Below are positions 29,931 to 41,506 of a DNA stretch of 64,000 nucleotides, piece after piece. The stretch is taken from contig BCLD01000020.1 in assembly GCA_001600875.1 (NCBI GenBank), forward strand, positions 370,006-434,005, given 5' to 3'. The DNA comes from Solicoccozyma terricola (lineage: Eukaryota; Basidiomycota; Tremellomycetes; Filobasidiales; Piskurozymaceae). Within the stretch, counting starts at the first letter, position 1; each line of letters opens with the position of its first letter. The notes beneath the pieces are model-generated. The model saw only the letters and a list, made by a program, of their open reading frames with translations, did not search any database and was not told the origin of the DNA. The position numbers were made by a program, and so were the translations under genes.

Positions 29931-32435
29931 TTCCCACGACTGAGGGCTGGCTTGACTTGCCACGGGGCTCATGCGAGTGATTGCAAACCACAGGGACCAC
30001 TAACACAACCATTTCCAAGTCTGCCATGCACAGCGTCTCCCGTCTTGACCGTTTGGATTACCCTCATGATCTGCCTATTGACTTTGGATACGCGGTTCTG
30101 GCGCATCCTTCATCGGTCTTGACTGCAGCATCTGAGGTGAGTGCGTTGAAGGCGAAGGCGTAGAGCGTCGCTGACGCATAGAATTCATGAACCAACAGTA
30201 CGCGTACCTGTCAGCTATGATCCGATGTGTTTTCCGGACTTCCTTAAATTTGGGGCCATCGGGCGAGGCTTTTCCTCTGACCGACGGTCGGTCGAAGCGG
30301 AAGTCCACGAACCCTCACCGCTGACATCGGATAGGGGAGTACTATCGAAAGCAATGCCATGGGCTTCCACGACTGGTCAAGGCTCTGGACTACTGAACTA
30401 TTCCACAACGGCGGTATCTAAGGATCGCGAAAAGGAAGTAAACAGGCTATGCAGATGCAACGTCTTTTGAGCTGACACAAGGAGTGCTTTACGTCTAATC
30501 GATCCCCGCTGCGTGCCTCGATTGTGAGCCGCGACATCTCCCACTCTGTACGTTCCGATCTCGACAAGCATTCACATCACCAACATGGTCGGCTATCGAG
30601 TACAACCTTGAACGTCGACCTCACGGCAGATCCAGAATACGCACTTCCACACCACGTGATGAAAAATGTCGGCTTTTCGCAGCAGGATTGAACCGGGCAA
30701 CGTCATATCAAAATGGTCGCGTAGCCTACATTCTTGATCATTTGCTGTGGTGTGCCTGTCCTTTTCCTAAGTAAAAGAAGCGTTGGTGCGGATATCTAAA
30801 CATGCATACGGCGCACAGGGGTTGAATAGCGGGAACGCGGGCCTTCGTGTGCTGCCATGTCGATGCTTTGCCAGGCGTCATCCGGACTACTTGATAAAGG
30901 ACCGAAAGGCGGCAGCATGGTGCTGTTTGTTGTTCAGAGGGATGGAATGAGTCGAGGTGTGGTGGTGCTACCCATGTGCGTGCTCATAGCGACGTCCTGG
31001 GACAGAAATGCGTTGGGTGCATGCAGGGTTTCCGTCTACCGAAGAGCTGGGAGAGAACGGAGGAGAGGAAAATTCTGACAATCTGGCATTGATGCTAGAT
31101 GAGAGAGGACACCAATGGTGCAAAGGGACTGCAGCCCTTCCTTAGTGTAATTGTCACAAAGAAAACGTAACTGGCCTGGTCCAGGTTGCGGCTGCAACAA
31201 ACCCAAAGCAACCTGCTCAGCTTACAATTGCGCTCATATATCTGCCTTGTGTTATCTCGTGTCCGTACTTAGTAGTGGCCAAGAGGTTGTCAGGTGCAGG
31301 TATGTCCTCAATATCTTTGGTGGGAATTATCGGCGTCGGACACTGGATGGTGTTGCATAAGAACATTGTTCGGCTGTTGATAGAGGCCGTGTTGGTCCAT
31401 GTGGTGCAAAGTCGATGATTGCTGCTAACTGACTGGACTGACTTGTATCCGATGTCTGAGATGGGTGGTTCTGCTGGAGGAAGCGGGGCAGTACAATAGT
31501 GGTCAGGAGAGGGAGGCTTTGCCGATTGCGGACGTGAGTCCCAAAGGGGTGACACGGTATAGAGTATTGAGAAACAATAGAATAGAAGGTTAAAAAGCCA
31601 TGAAGCCCTCTGCGTTGAGAGAGACCTTGGACAACACGAGGTGCGAAAGAACGCAATTCATCAGTCGCCAATCCTGGTTATGAGTGGCAGTGATCTACAA
31701 GCTCGCCAGCCAGCCAACAGCGACGGCGTCCCATTATAATATCGCCATCGTAATGCAACGGGGTTTTGAGTAATATTGAAAAGACAGCCCGTCTTTTCGT
31801 TTTCATCGTTTCAACGCAGTACAGCATAGCAGAGGTTAGACCTCAAGCTGGATCCCGTCATGCTGTACGCTGGAAATGTGCAGACGATTCGGGCTATAAT
31901 CCAAACAATTTGTTTGGTGGAACTTGTACTCCCAATTGAATTGTATATCATGTTGATTACACTTAGTCTGACGTACTTCATTGCTTCGTCTTCCCTCCCC
32001 ACTGCAGTGGCGGCACAATATCCTGTGATGTAGCTGGCACCAGCGGTCTGTCTGCAGTCAGTCAAAGCGCCTGTATGTCTTTAGGGACAGCCACCGGATT
32101 GGCGGGTAGGTGTGAGTCGGTAAAAGGCTGTCGAGTGGTGTTGGGAAGCGTTGAAAGTCGAAATGAATGCTCTGGTTAAACCAACAAGGTCTGGAGGTTG
32201 GCATGGTTCTCCACGAATGTCTTGGGGGGCGGTACGGCGATGGTGCAGCGACGGAGGTGTAATCCCTTCAGATGAGGGAACCCGAGGCGGTCCAGCCCTC
32301 CTGCTCAGATTACAGTCAACATCACATAGGCAACACCGGGTATACACGAGATCGATATTGAGTTCGACACTTCTGGACAGGCTCGACCTCCACTATCTTG
32401 CATCAGTTGATATAAATTTATCCAGGTCGGCATAC
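29931..32435. other. No supported gene; isolated R1 palindrome
   Basis: About 2.5 kb. An exon-like piece at 30026-30138 (MHSVSRLDRLDYPHDLPIDF) ends at a GTGAGT donor but has no identified partner. An R1 palindrome lies at 31779-31797. Nothing else is convincing on either strand. Confidence 0.4.
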
Positions 32436-32630
32436 TGTTGAAATAACCGTGTCTTTAGAGCGCTCTATCACTCCGGACAGTAGGACACTCCTACGGACAA
32501 TCGGAGAAATTGCCCGGAGGAACGGTATCAGGTCAACCATTGTCCTCTAGCTGTCTCTTTGACTATAAAGATCCAGGGAATGTCGAACCAGAGGTGTACT
32601 TTTGTAGAAGAACAACCATTTCATTTGTCA
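32436..32630 (+). mobile_element. LTR-D, 5' LTR of a Copia element
   Basis: TGTTGAAATAACCG ... CATTTGTCA, 195 bp, followed directly by a primer site. A second copy in inverted orientation is at 48034-48229. Between them the sequence is highly similar, including the CTTTGACTATAAAG core-promoter-like block. Confidence 0.88.
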
Positions 32631-32644
32631 GGTTATGGGCCCAT
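32631..32644 (+). other. Primer binding site, initiator-Met half-tRNA type
   Basis: GGTTATGGGCCCA is complementary to the anticodon arm of initiator tRNA-Met (TGGGCCCATAACC), as in Drosophila copia and yeast Ty5, which prime with a tRNA half. The identical site follows LTR-C at 43401. Confidence 0.8.
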
Positions 32645-32701
32645 AGCTCTCTTCAAGACCTACATCACTTCGCCAGGCATAGTCGCTCGACATAGCCGCC
32701 A

Positions 32702-32840
32702 CAAGTCGTCACCTCTGCTGACGCACTACCTACATTGCAAGTCGTCACCTTCGCTGGCGCACTACCTACATCGCAAGCCGTCACATCTTCTGACGCACTA
32801 CCTACATTACAAGTCTTCACCTCTGCTGACCCAATTCCTC
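32702..32840. repeat. 36-bp tandem repeat in the Copia leader
   Basis: Four units (32702, 32738, 32774, 32810; the last partial) of the type CAAGTCGTCACC..TGACGCACTACC. The unit is a multiple of three and open in one frame (12-residue units such as KSSPLLTHYLHC). It lies between primer site and gag, a place where leader or packaging sequences sit. Confidence 0.85.
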
Positions 32841-33108
32841 AACCTCTGTTGGCGCACACCATATTATATACCCCATTCCCGGCTTCACCAAGGCCTTCGC
32901 TGTCCTCCAAAACCACGCCTCGGCCACTGGTACTGGCATTAATTGCTGGTGAAAGAATCAGGTCCAATCCTGTGGCTTGCCTCTGTTACCAGTGTCTTCA
33001 CTTCAGTGATCATCTGTCGACAAGCAGGCTTCACTCTCGATAAGTCCCCCAGGAGCGTACTCCTCCCTATCCATAGACGATCAGACATACACTCACTCAA
33101 CCTTTTCC

Positions 33109-33834
33109 ATGTCTGATTCAGAGGAAGAGAAGGGAGGAAGTGGGGCATACCGTGTCACGCGACTCAAGGGACAGGAGAACTATGCAGAGTGGGAGTTCTC
33201 TGTCCTGTCGGTCCTCCTGGCGAAGGATATGATCCAGTACCTCGAGGAATCCCCGAGAACCGAATCCTCGACGAAGCAGGAGCAAAAGTTTAACCGAGAA
33301 TACAGGAAAACCTACGCCATTCTTGCTCAGTCCCTCTCGACAATCGCCCAATTATCTCTCTCTGCCGCTGCTCGTGATCCGCTCAACCCGAACGTCAAAA
33401 CCCTCTGGGCAGAGCTCAAATTGTCGTATAGTGCTGTGGCCGGGGCCCGCCAGGCTTCTCTCCTCCACAACATGTGGACAACGCCAATTGCGGAGAACGA
33501 GGATCCTCTTCCCCATTTAGCCCGAATCAAGTCAGCCCATGCCCAGATCAATGCGGGAGGTGAAAATTTGTCGGACCGGATGCTAGCCTATGCCATGGCC
33601 ATAGCTCTTCCCGACGGCTTCAACACGATGAAGCAAGCTCTCTGGCTACAAGAGCCACTCACCTCGACCGCAGTATCTGCCGCCATCCAAGCTGAGTGGA
33701 CCCGTCGCCAATCTGATGCAGCTACGGGTTTGGCCCTGGCTGCGCGTCTCAAAACAAGCAGCAGCGGCAGATCGGGCAAACCGCCCTCATCCTCGTCCCG
33801 CCCCTTCCCCGCTCAAAACGATCCCTCCCTCTAG
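33109..33834 (+). mobile_element. Copia gag (LTR-D family)
   Basis: A 241-codon frame starting MSDSEEEKGGSGAYRVTR. It shows the Copia gag layout: GQENYAEWEFSVLSVLLA near 25, KTLWAELKLSYSAVAGARQA near 110, DRMLAYAMAIALPDGFNTMK near 165. It ends at a TAG that lies just before the zinc knuckle, so gag and the rest are separated by a stop. An N-terminal copy is at 11193-11359 on the other strand. Confidence 0.9.
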
Positions 33835-34125
33835 TGCGAGGAACACCAGATGCACGGTCACTCGACCGAGAACTGTTACAGACGGGCAAAACGGCTGGGG
33901 AAGGAGGGTGGCAAGGACAAGGGGGGCGGTTCTGCTAATATCGCCGGGCAGAGCGTGGAGTTCGAGGCAGAGATGGCGGCAGAGGAGTCGGACGGATACG
34001 CCTTCATGGCAAGGGTGACAAGGGCGTCTCCAACCCAACGGGAGGAAGATCCGATCTACATCGTGGATTCCGGGGCCTCTCATCACATGGTCAATGACCC
34101 GCTCCTTCTCGACGATGTCAAACTG
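33835..34125 (+). mobile_element. Copia zinc knuckle and start of protease
   Basis: In frame after the TAG: CEEHQMHGHSTENCYRR (zinc knuckle C..H...GH....C), then IYIVDSGASHHMVND, the retroviral-type aspartic protease active site (DSGA). Copia sequence ends at about 34125, where a minus-strand NB-ARC fragment begins. Confidence 0.85.
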
Positions 34126-34730
34126 ATTGGTGGCGATGTCGAGGTAATGCTTCTTCAGCCGTTCGTAATCCCTCTTCTCGGGCACAAACATGTACTGAAT
34201 ATACTGTCGGACGGGCGCCAAAACGAGCAGGCGCCTAATCTGGTGCCGCGACGACTCGTAATGGAAAGCGCTGCCTACGAAAAGCTTTCCAGCGATCGAA
34301 ACCACGTAAGCGAGCGCCAGTTGCAGCAGAACCTCTTCGGGCCGAGAGTGTCCGCGGGATAAGCTGCTCGACGGAACAAGAGCTTCGAGGTCCTCCCATG
34401 ATCCGCCGTCCGGGAGAAGCGAAAGAAGGGACAGAAGGGTGCGTGCGGGAGGGTTTTGGGCCATCAATGGGCGATCCAGGGAGAGCTGAATGGACGCCTC
34501 GAGAGTCAACAACCTCGCACCGGACACGCCGTCTTTGTATCGAATATCTTTCACCATCGCAGTATGATGCAGTTCCCATTGCTGCCAGAGAGGCATCAGG
34601 TTATCAACTGTTCTGGCCTGTTTGGCGAGGAGGACGATGGCCAGGGGAAGATGGTCCACATCTTTGAGGATCTTGTCCAAGAAAGGATCGCTGGCATGCT
34701 GCTCGTTTCCGCTAATTTGAATGAACACCT
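34126..34730 (-). pseudogene. NB-ARC fragment captured inside the Copia element
   Basis: The minus strand encodes about 200 residues homologous to the full-length protein at 59033: VFIQISGNEQHASDPFLDKI, DVDHLPLAIVLLA (GxP-like motif), GARLLTLEASIQLSLDRPL, LLSLLPDGGSWEDLEALVPS, then the winged-helix part up to HYLDIATN. Walker A and B are absent. It is bounded on one side by Copia integrase (34731) and on the other by Copia protease (34125), both cut within domains. The frame is open throughout. Confidence 0.88.
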
Positions 34731-35645
34731 TTTTTAGCCCAGAAGGTGGCTGGTAGACTGGATTGGATCAACGTCGTGCGTACACCGTCGAGGACGGTGA
34801 GATGGACACGTTCAACCCGACCATTCTTTGCATGTGCGTCGGGTGGTGTGCGGATATGTTCAATCCCCCTGTCGCTCACATAACGGGTCCACTCAGTTGA
34901 CCAGAATTCACCACCTCCATCGGATCGGATGCACCTGATCTTGTGCCCTGTTTGTCGTTCGGCCAGCGCGATATAGTCTTTCATGGCCATGGACGTATCC
35001 GACTTGTGCTTGAGAAATGTGAGATGGACTTTGCGGGTATGGTCATCGTAACAGGTAAGGAAGTAACGGCAACCGCCATGTGATGGGGTTGAGGCTGGTC
35101 CCCATATGTCGATATGCACGGTGTTCAGTGGCTCAGTAGCCCTGATGGAGCTTGGTGGTGATGGAAGACGTTTCCCTTTTCCAAGCATGCACGCCGTACA
35201 CTCAAATGATTTAACTTCCCTCTCGGACACCAGGCTCAACCCGTCGATCCTCCCTGCCCTGCTTAGCCGCATAACATCACGAACATTCAGATAGCCCAAC
35301 CTGCGGTGCCAGTCATGAAGATCGGAGTCAGCAGCCGCAAGGAGAGCATAGGGCCGACGGACAAGCTGGCTTGCCTTGCATGTGTAGAGACGATTGAGAC
35401 GCTTGTGGGCGGTGATAAGGTTTTCGCCGCTTGGTCCCCGCAGAGTGGCAGCGTTGCGGTCGCTCTCCCAATGATAACCAAAAGGGGCACAACCGACTGC
35501 GATGAGATTTCGGTCCAAACACGGGACCACGAGGACATCCGTCAGGGTAACGGTAGGGAGGATGAGCCGGCCCCGATGTGTCGCTGGGAGCGCCTTGCCA
35601 TCGCCGATGATGATCTGCAGGGGTACGGTGTTCTTCAAGAATGCA
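34731..35645 (-). mobile_element. Copia protease end, pre-integrase and integrase, inverted
   Basis: A 300-codon minus-strand frame. QIIIGDGKALPATHRG continues the protease. LHDWHRRLGYLNVRDV ... FECTACMLGK is the HHCC pre-integrase domain. HIDIWGPAS, IRSDGGGEFWSTEW and NGRVERVH are the D-D-E integrase core, all three acidic residues present. It ends at SLPATFWA, where NB-ARC sequence takes over. Its orientation is opposite to the gag and protease start at 33109-34125, so the element carries an inversion. Confidence 0.9.
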
Positions 35646-36532
35646 TCTCATCGTAAGCCAGCGGTGCGAAACACCTGGAATGTTGTTGACCCATCACTCG
35701 ACTCATACTCACCTGCAAGGTCCTGCTCCTTCCCTCCTGGATTTCGAGGGCCCACTACTTTCTCGCGATCGTTCTCGCCTGAATGTCAACGGATGATCCA
35801 GTGGATGGTTTCGGAGGTAAGTCTGCTTGGGGTTACAGAAAACGGACGCAACATCTCAAAATGACGACATGACTGATGGTGTCGTTGGGACAGGGCGGAG
35901 TGAGACCTTCCGCAAGCGATATTTTACTCCATCCCTTCTTCAAAATTTGCTTCGAAGGCCAGATCAGACTCTGAAGCTAAATTGGTCGACAATGTTGCGG
36001 AGAAGGAGTAGGGTAGCCTTTTGTATCGAAATCGTGGACAAAAAGTCGTTGACCGCCCACTGACATTTAGGGTAGGCTCGGATTGCGTCCAGTTGGTAGG
36101 TGCGCCCAATCCCCATCGAGCCAAAAGAACCCCCCGGAATTGTCAAGACTGGAATGGCCATGCCTCCTGATGAGTTTCGAGGCAATTTAGAGATCTTCGT
36201 TTGACGTCTTTCAGTCAGAGAAAGGCAAGGACGAATCTGTTAATTTCGTCAAAGTTGTGAAAAAAAGGTCTGCCCCTGTGGTTGCGCGGTCAGGCTGAAA
36301 GGGTTTTCATAAACAATGACAAGCTTGAGGATTGCAGACTCGCGTTTCAGCCCCGTGACCCGGTTGTTTGAGTTTTTGATATTCCTAAATCTGCCTGATT
36401 GACCGGTAGCTCCTTCAGTGTGCTCCATTGTTCTGTCGGGCGTGTCTGCATATATAAGACTCTCCTTCACGATCACAAACTGCGTCAACGATCGCACCTT
36501 GCGACTGGGTCCACCTTCGCGTCTCCTCCAAC
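35646..36532. other. No supported gene
   Basis: A coding-like piece near 35645-35800 has no recognised family. The end of the region is the promoter side of the kinase gene. Confidence 0.4.
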
Positions 36533-38082
36533 ATGGACGCCATCTGCCCGGGTTTCACACAAATCGACTGTCTCGGAGAAGGTGGCTTTGGCGTCGTTTA
36601 TCTTGCCAAACGGCAGTCCGATGATGAGGTGAGACTCAAAAGGATTGTCTAGATGCATCACTGAACGCTGATGCATTTCGTATCTCTATGGATGACTTCC
36701 GCAGCTCTGTGCTGTCAAGGTCGTGAAAGCCACTGTCTCTCTCTCCGATCAGCAGGCTTTCCGCCACGAGGTCTTTGCGCTTCGTCAGCTTTCNCATCCN
36801 AACGTGGTCAGATTCATAGACGTGGTGCACTATCAAACCAACNNTTGCATCGTNATGGAGTACTGNGGNGGTGGCGATTTGCGTTCCCTGTTGAACGAGA
36901 ATATTGAACGCGGGTNAGTTGGCTGGGCNGGNNTTATGCGAAGGTAGAGGGTAATGCCTGAAGGTCAATGTTTCTCCCAGCGGCACCATCCCTGAGGTNC
37001 AANTAATCTCTATCCTGGTGCAACTGCTTCTTGCATTGCATCATTGTCACCATTCCTATCGAGGCGAGTGGACACTGCTGCACCGCGATATCAAGCCGGA
37101 AAATGGTACGAAATCTGGACTGCCATTGGATCCTGCGCANGCTACTGATAGTTGACCTTCTTCCGCAAGTGCTGTTNGCCACGNAAGGTGCCGTCAAGCT
37201 CGCCGACTTTGGTCTGGCNAAAATCCTTGACAACGGCATTCAGCAGGCGGTATCTTTTGTAGGGGTAAGTTGGGCGTGCCGCGATTCTCAAAGAAGGACT
37301 GACCGAGCGCATGTGCAACTAAGACTAGGGGTTACCTAGCTCCTGTGAGTTCTGTGGCAAAGTACACGTCACTTGGTTGATTGCTGCCTCATGAAGCTTA
37401 CTTTGCTGGAATCTCAAATCCTATAGGAAGTCCTGGTGGTGAGCCTTATGATTCAAAGGCGGACATGTTCAGCTTGGGATGTTTGCTTTTTGAGCTTTGC
37501 ACCCTCAGGCAAGTGTTCCCGCTCATTAAATACCTGCGGATCTATCACGGTTTGCATGTTCTTACTAAATTTGGTTCACAAACGTACAGGTGTCCCGACT
37601 TACGCCACAGAGGACTGAAGCGAGCCACTGCGTTACTCTTACCAACCAACAAGATATTCTCCAGAGTTAAGCGAAATTATTCAGACTATGCTCTACATTG
37701 ACGTACCTATATATTTTTGACTGATAAATCTGGGGAGCTCATTACGTCCCGTAACATTGCAGCCATCAAAAAGACCTTCAACGGGCGATCTTCTTTCACG
37801 ACCGATTATAGCGAAATGGCTTCAAGCGAGCTGGGCCATGGATTCTGCTGATGAGTGAGTGTCAGGCAGTTACCGCAGCAAAGATTATTCAACCTGACCA
37901 AACCATTTGCTTGCTTTTCGCTTCTTGCATCTCGAATTTCAGTGAAAAACACCAATCTGGTGCCAAGCAGCAGATCATCGAGCGAGAAGAGCAATTGAGG
38001 GTGCGTGAAGAGAAACTCCGGGCAAGAGAACGTATGGTCGAAGCGGAGAAGGCAGCGTTCAACGCACAGTTGAGGAAGTGTG
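36533..38082 (+). pseudogene. NIMA-like protein kinase, interrupted
   Basis: Exons at 36533-36628, 36705-36913, 36981-37105, 37170-37264, 37324-37344 and from 37427 encode a Ser/Thr kinase. GEGGFGVVYLAK is the glycine loop, LCAVKVV the lysine, LLHRDIKPEN the catalytic loop (HRD), LADFGL the DFG, and GYLAPE the APE motif. DSKADMFSLGCLLFELC and YSPELSEIIQTML are C-lobe helices. A coiled coil (QIIEREEQLRVREEKLRARE) follows at about 37960-38080. ALHHCHH before HRD and the C-terminal coiled coil fit the NIMA/Nek family of mitotic kinases. There is a one-base frame loss after APEVL at about 37434, many Ns, and the 3' end runs into an R2 repeat at 38098. Confidence 0.72.
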
Positions 38083-38097
38083 TAACAAGCGATAGTC

Positions 38098-38491
38098 GAC
38101 ACCCTTGTCTTACAGCATCCCTACTGAAGCAAGTGTACTGATACACAGGTTAGCTATGCGGGCATCACTCTCGCCATCTCTCGAAAGAGATGGCATCCGC
38201 TGTGCAAAGTCACCTTCACCTCAGACTGGCCAACAAGGAAACGGGAAGAAACGGGGTTGAGGTGTTATAATTCGGTTTACCGTGTTCTATAGGCTTTAAG
38301 AGGGGACAACGCCATGGGAGAGAGGTGCGTCTCCACGAGTCCAAGAGGAAATGGACGAATTCTTGAAATCGCCGAGCTTTCTGCTTTCCGTGCTGGTAAT
38401 GATATCCGAAATTGCCAGCGATTGCCTTCACGCCGACCATCATGCCTAAACCTCACAGGAACGTGCTCCGTCGGGCATTTTGATCATCCTA

Positions 38492-38540
<49 letters not shown>

Positions 38541-38740
38541 ACCCCCCAGCCGAGAGCTAGCTCCTCGACCCGGCTCCTCTGCTTGGGGAACTCGCCAAGT
38601 TCCAGTCCAAGAAACCACCCATCTCTCTTTCACTTTAGTTCAACTTGAGACTGAACATGTTCTGAGCGACCACGCACCTATTCGTAGCCCTCCTGATTTG
38701 ATCGCCGTGATTCGAAGTGTACTGGAGCGTCCCTTCGCGT
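38098..38740 (+). repeat. R2 dispersed repeat, fullest copy
   Basis: About 640 bp with left arm (38098-38490), poly-C core and right arm (38541-38740). Copies at 7748-8130 and, inverted, at 8262-8690. It lies right behind the coiled-coil end of the kinase gene. No coding capacity, no terminal repeat and no target duplication recognised. Confidence 0.85.
38493..38540. repeat. Poly-C run of 48
   Basis: Core of the R2 copy, interrupted once by A and followed by six more C. It corresponds to the G run at 8448-8489. Confidence 0.9.
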
Positions 38741-38879
38741 AGCAGGATGTGGATGTGCTAGGTGATTCAATGGCTCGAACCCTGGATATTGTCTGCTTCG
38801 CTGTTGAGGATTGCGTGGAGGAGCTGCCAAAGTGCCACGAGACCTATAAAGGAAGGACGACAGCTCATTATAGGTTAAC

Positions 38880-39265
38880 CATAACCCTACTGTGGGTGGG
38901 AAGCATTGGTTTTGGTGCACGAAAAGACAGTCTGTCTAAGGGCAAATTCGGTACCACAGCGAGCCGAGTTTCCGACTGTGTTTATCGAACGGTGTCTTCG
39001 CCGCATGGCAACGACACCAAAAGACAGGCTGTCTTTTCATTCTTTGCCCAGCACTGAGATGCATCACGAGCACAATCTTCGTGTCAGAGGCCGTCGCCAG
39101 CGGAACGCAGGCCTTGGCAATAGAGTCATCGTACGCACGACTGATAGAGACGTGAAGAATGAGCCGAGTGCCGGGTTCGGGGTGGCGTTGAGCCGGAACA
39201 CTCATCTCCCATTTCCAAAACTCCGCTCGAGGAATTGAGAAATCTCCAAAACTTACCATAGTTAG
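38880..39265 (+). repeat. R1 dispersed repeat with two palindromes
   Basis: Palindromes at 38922-38940 (degenerate) and 39019-39037 (exact), spaced about as in the 23625 copy. The part after 39090 (CAGAGGCCGTCGCCAGCGGAACGC region) recurs inverted at 45740-45850 and 54900-55030. It is followed directly by LTR-A, as at 23950. Confidence 0.8.
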
Positions 39266-39480
39266 TGTTGAATATCGGCACTCTTCACGGGTCTAGGTCA
39301 TCATGGCTGCGTCGCGTCCATCTCAACTGCTTTACTCGCCTCACCAGCAAATGAGTTCTCTACTCTTCAACATCACTATAGTTGCTGAGGCAGAGATCCC
39401 AGGTAGGCTCTCTTGTAACTACAACTCTTAAACATCACTATAGTTGCTGAGGCAGAGATCCCAGTCCATTCCTCTGAACA
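39266..39480 (+). mobile_element. LTR-A, solo copy
   Basis: TGTTGAATATCGG ... CTCTGAACA, 215 bp. No primer site follows and no target duplication is visible (GTTAG before, ACTTC after). It is the short form of the LTR seen at 54-427. Confidence 0.82.
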
Positions 39481-40295
39481 ACTTCAACGGTACTGCCACA
39501 AAACCTCTGGAGCTTAAACATGTTTCACGCCTATATCTTCTGATTGGCCTACAGCAAATCCACCACCTGTATTTCGATGGCTGTTGAGAGATCTGTCAAA
39601 TCAAAGCCTCGCCGGTGGTAAACATATTTACCTACCGATCGGTGCGTTTTCTGCTTCGGCTGGCAACTACACATCGGGATGACATCCAGGGGTCGGCTCC
39701 GCATCTTCTCCGTAAGTGACTCCCAAGATAGCCTTGAATAGTAGTCGATGATTTGGTTTCAGGGAAGTGGTCATATTGGCAAGTCTTGAAGATTACCGAA
39801 GGGAGAGCACACAAGTTTCGTGGGAACAAATCTCCTTGCTTGCCCGATCGAGAAACACCAAACTAAGCCCTATGTGCCTCCCCTTCGACGGGGATGAAAA
39901 GTACCGTGCGACAATGAAGCGGCAGTCTGTGGTTAAACAGGATTAGTTATGATCTTTTCCTGTTTTTTTCCGATTATCCTTGCCTGATTTTATCGATTAT
40001 CCTTTCATGATGTTATTGATCGCAATATCCTGAAATAGTCGCGTAATCCAACGAACCCGCTAAAGCCGATTAATGTGTGCTGCTCCTGAAAAGACGAAAT
40101 AGGACGCCCCTAAGGGAGTGAGAGAAAGGGTCGTGAAAATTGCCAACACGACAGGATCGTAATTTGGCCTTCACGGCAATTTCAGTCAGTTGCCCCAGCT
40201 TTTGCTGCGTTTCAAGGGTGACGGTATTTTGGATGGCCAGATGTGAGTCACCAGCGCCAGCTAGAGAAGGACGTAAGGTCCTGTCAAGACAAGGG
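39481..40295. other. No recognisable gene
   Basis: Only short frames without family features. Confidence 0.5.
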
Positions 40296-41366
40296 CTAGA
40301 GCTCTATGGGATGCGTGATGGCGGCTACGCAGTCGCCGAGTTTGACTTGGTCTCCCTGAACGTATGCGTGCGCCAGCTCGCCGACCTTGCCGAGCTTCTT
40401 CCACTCGTCCAGGCCGATATTTGCGAGGTCGGGCGGAGCGTCGAAACGGAAGTACATGTGCTTTTGTATGCCGCCGAAGCGCTTGTCAATGCTCTGGTGT
40501 ACCGCCTGACACCCTGCCGAAATTTCCTCCAGCTTCTTGGCCAAATCCAGTTTGTTCCCTTCGAAGCGGACGAATCGCGGAATGCCTGTTCCGATGGAGA
40601 CGATGCAGCCGAGGCTTCCGTAGCCCCAGATCTCCTCAGCTTCCTCGACGGCAAGGCGGGTCGGGTTGTTGTATCCCAGCGCCCCGTCAAGGTACGTTAC
40701 TGGTTGACCCGGCCGGATCTCGATATTTGCAGGTGGCAAGAATTTCGTCACAGCGGATGTAGCCCTGGCGGCTTCCAAGACGGTGCAGCCATATGGATCC
40801 TCATATGTCTGATAGGTCCTCAATAGGTCGGGAAGGCCTTCGACGTCTTCCCTTTTGACCGCCACGACGGCCATTCGACATTTTGGCTTGGGACCGTCTG
40901 GGTCCGATAGATTGGCGTCTTTGGCGATCTCCCGAATTGCGGTCTCCAGCCTCTCGGCACCGTACAGTGGCGCACTCGAAACCGGGTTCGCCTTCTTCAA
41001 CCACCTCCTCGTCGCGTCTCCAACCACCTTCCGGATGGCCGGCAGGCCTATCTTGGCTAAATACCAGGACGAACTGGTCCCCGTGCCGAAGACCTCCTCG
41101 GCAAAACCCTTGTACTTGTCGATGGCTACGTTGATCGGCATCTTGAGGCGTCCGAGCATGAGCGCAATAAGCCCCCCCGTCGAAGTGCCGACGATGAGGT
41201 CGAACCACTCGCACGGCAGAGGTATGTCTGCTAGTTTCTCCTTCACCTTGATGCGAATCATGAGGTCTTGGAGTATGAAGAGCGACGCGAGTCCGCGAAT
41301 CCCGCCACCATCCAGGGAAAGGATGCGCAGCGGACGGTCAAGTGCGGAAGGATCTCTCATCGGCAC
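40296..41366 (-). CDS. Patatin-like phospholipase domain protein
   Basis: An uninterrupted 356-residue frame from MPMRDPSALDRP. The patatin fold is complete: DGGGIRG (oxyanion hole, residues 19-25), GTSTGG with the nucleophile Ser near 62, and DGALGYNNP near 227 with the dyad Asp. It should hydrolyse acyl chains of membrane lipids. It ends AAITHPIEL and stop, exactly where the full-length protein at 59033 has its first intron, so this copy lacks NB-ARC and TPR. It has about 20 extra residues after FGTGTSSSWYLAKIG. A broken tandem copy lies just upstream (41507-42492) and could splice into it. It is either a free patatin or the remaining first exon of a longer gene. Confidence 0.85.
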   Translation of the reverse strand: MPMRDPSALDRPLRILSLDGGGIRGLASLFILQDLMIRIKVKEKLADIPLPCEWFDLIVGTSTGGLIALMLGRLKMPINVAIDKYKGFAEEVFGTGTSSSWYLAKIGLPAIRKVVGDATRRWLKKANPVSSAPLYGAERLETAIREIAKDANLSDPDGPKPKCRMAVVAVKREDVEGLPDLLRTYQTYEDPYGCTVLEAARATSAVTKFLPPANIEIRPGQPVTYLDGALGYNNPTRLAVEEAEEIWGYGSLGCIVSIGTGIPRFVRFEGNKLDLAKKLEEISAGCQAVHQSIDKRFGGIQKHMYFRFDAPPDLANIGLDEWKKLGKVGELAHAYVQGDQVKLGDCVAAITHPIEL

Positions 41367-41506
41367 CTGAGAGCTGGAATCTTCCGCCGGGATCCCACGG
41401 CGATTTCGAAGATGGCGCTAGATAGAAAGGGAAGCGGATTGTGGAACAGGCACATGATCAGGCCAACCCTTGAGAGGTCCCCAGCAGTGCCACAAATACT
41501 TACCGG

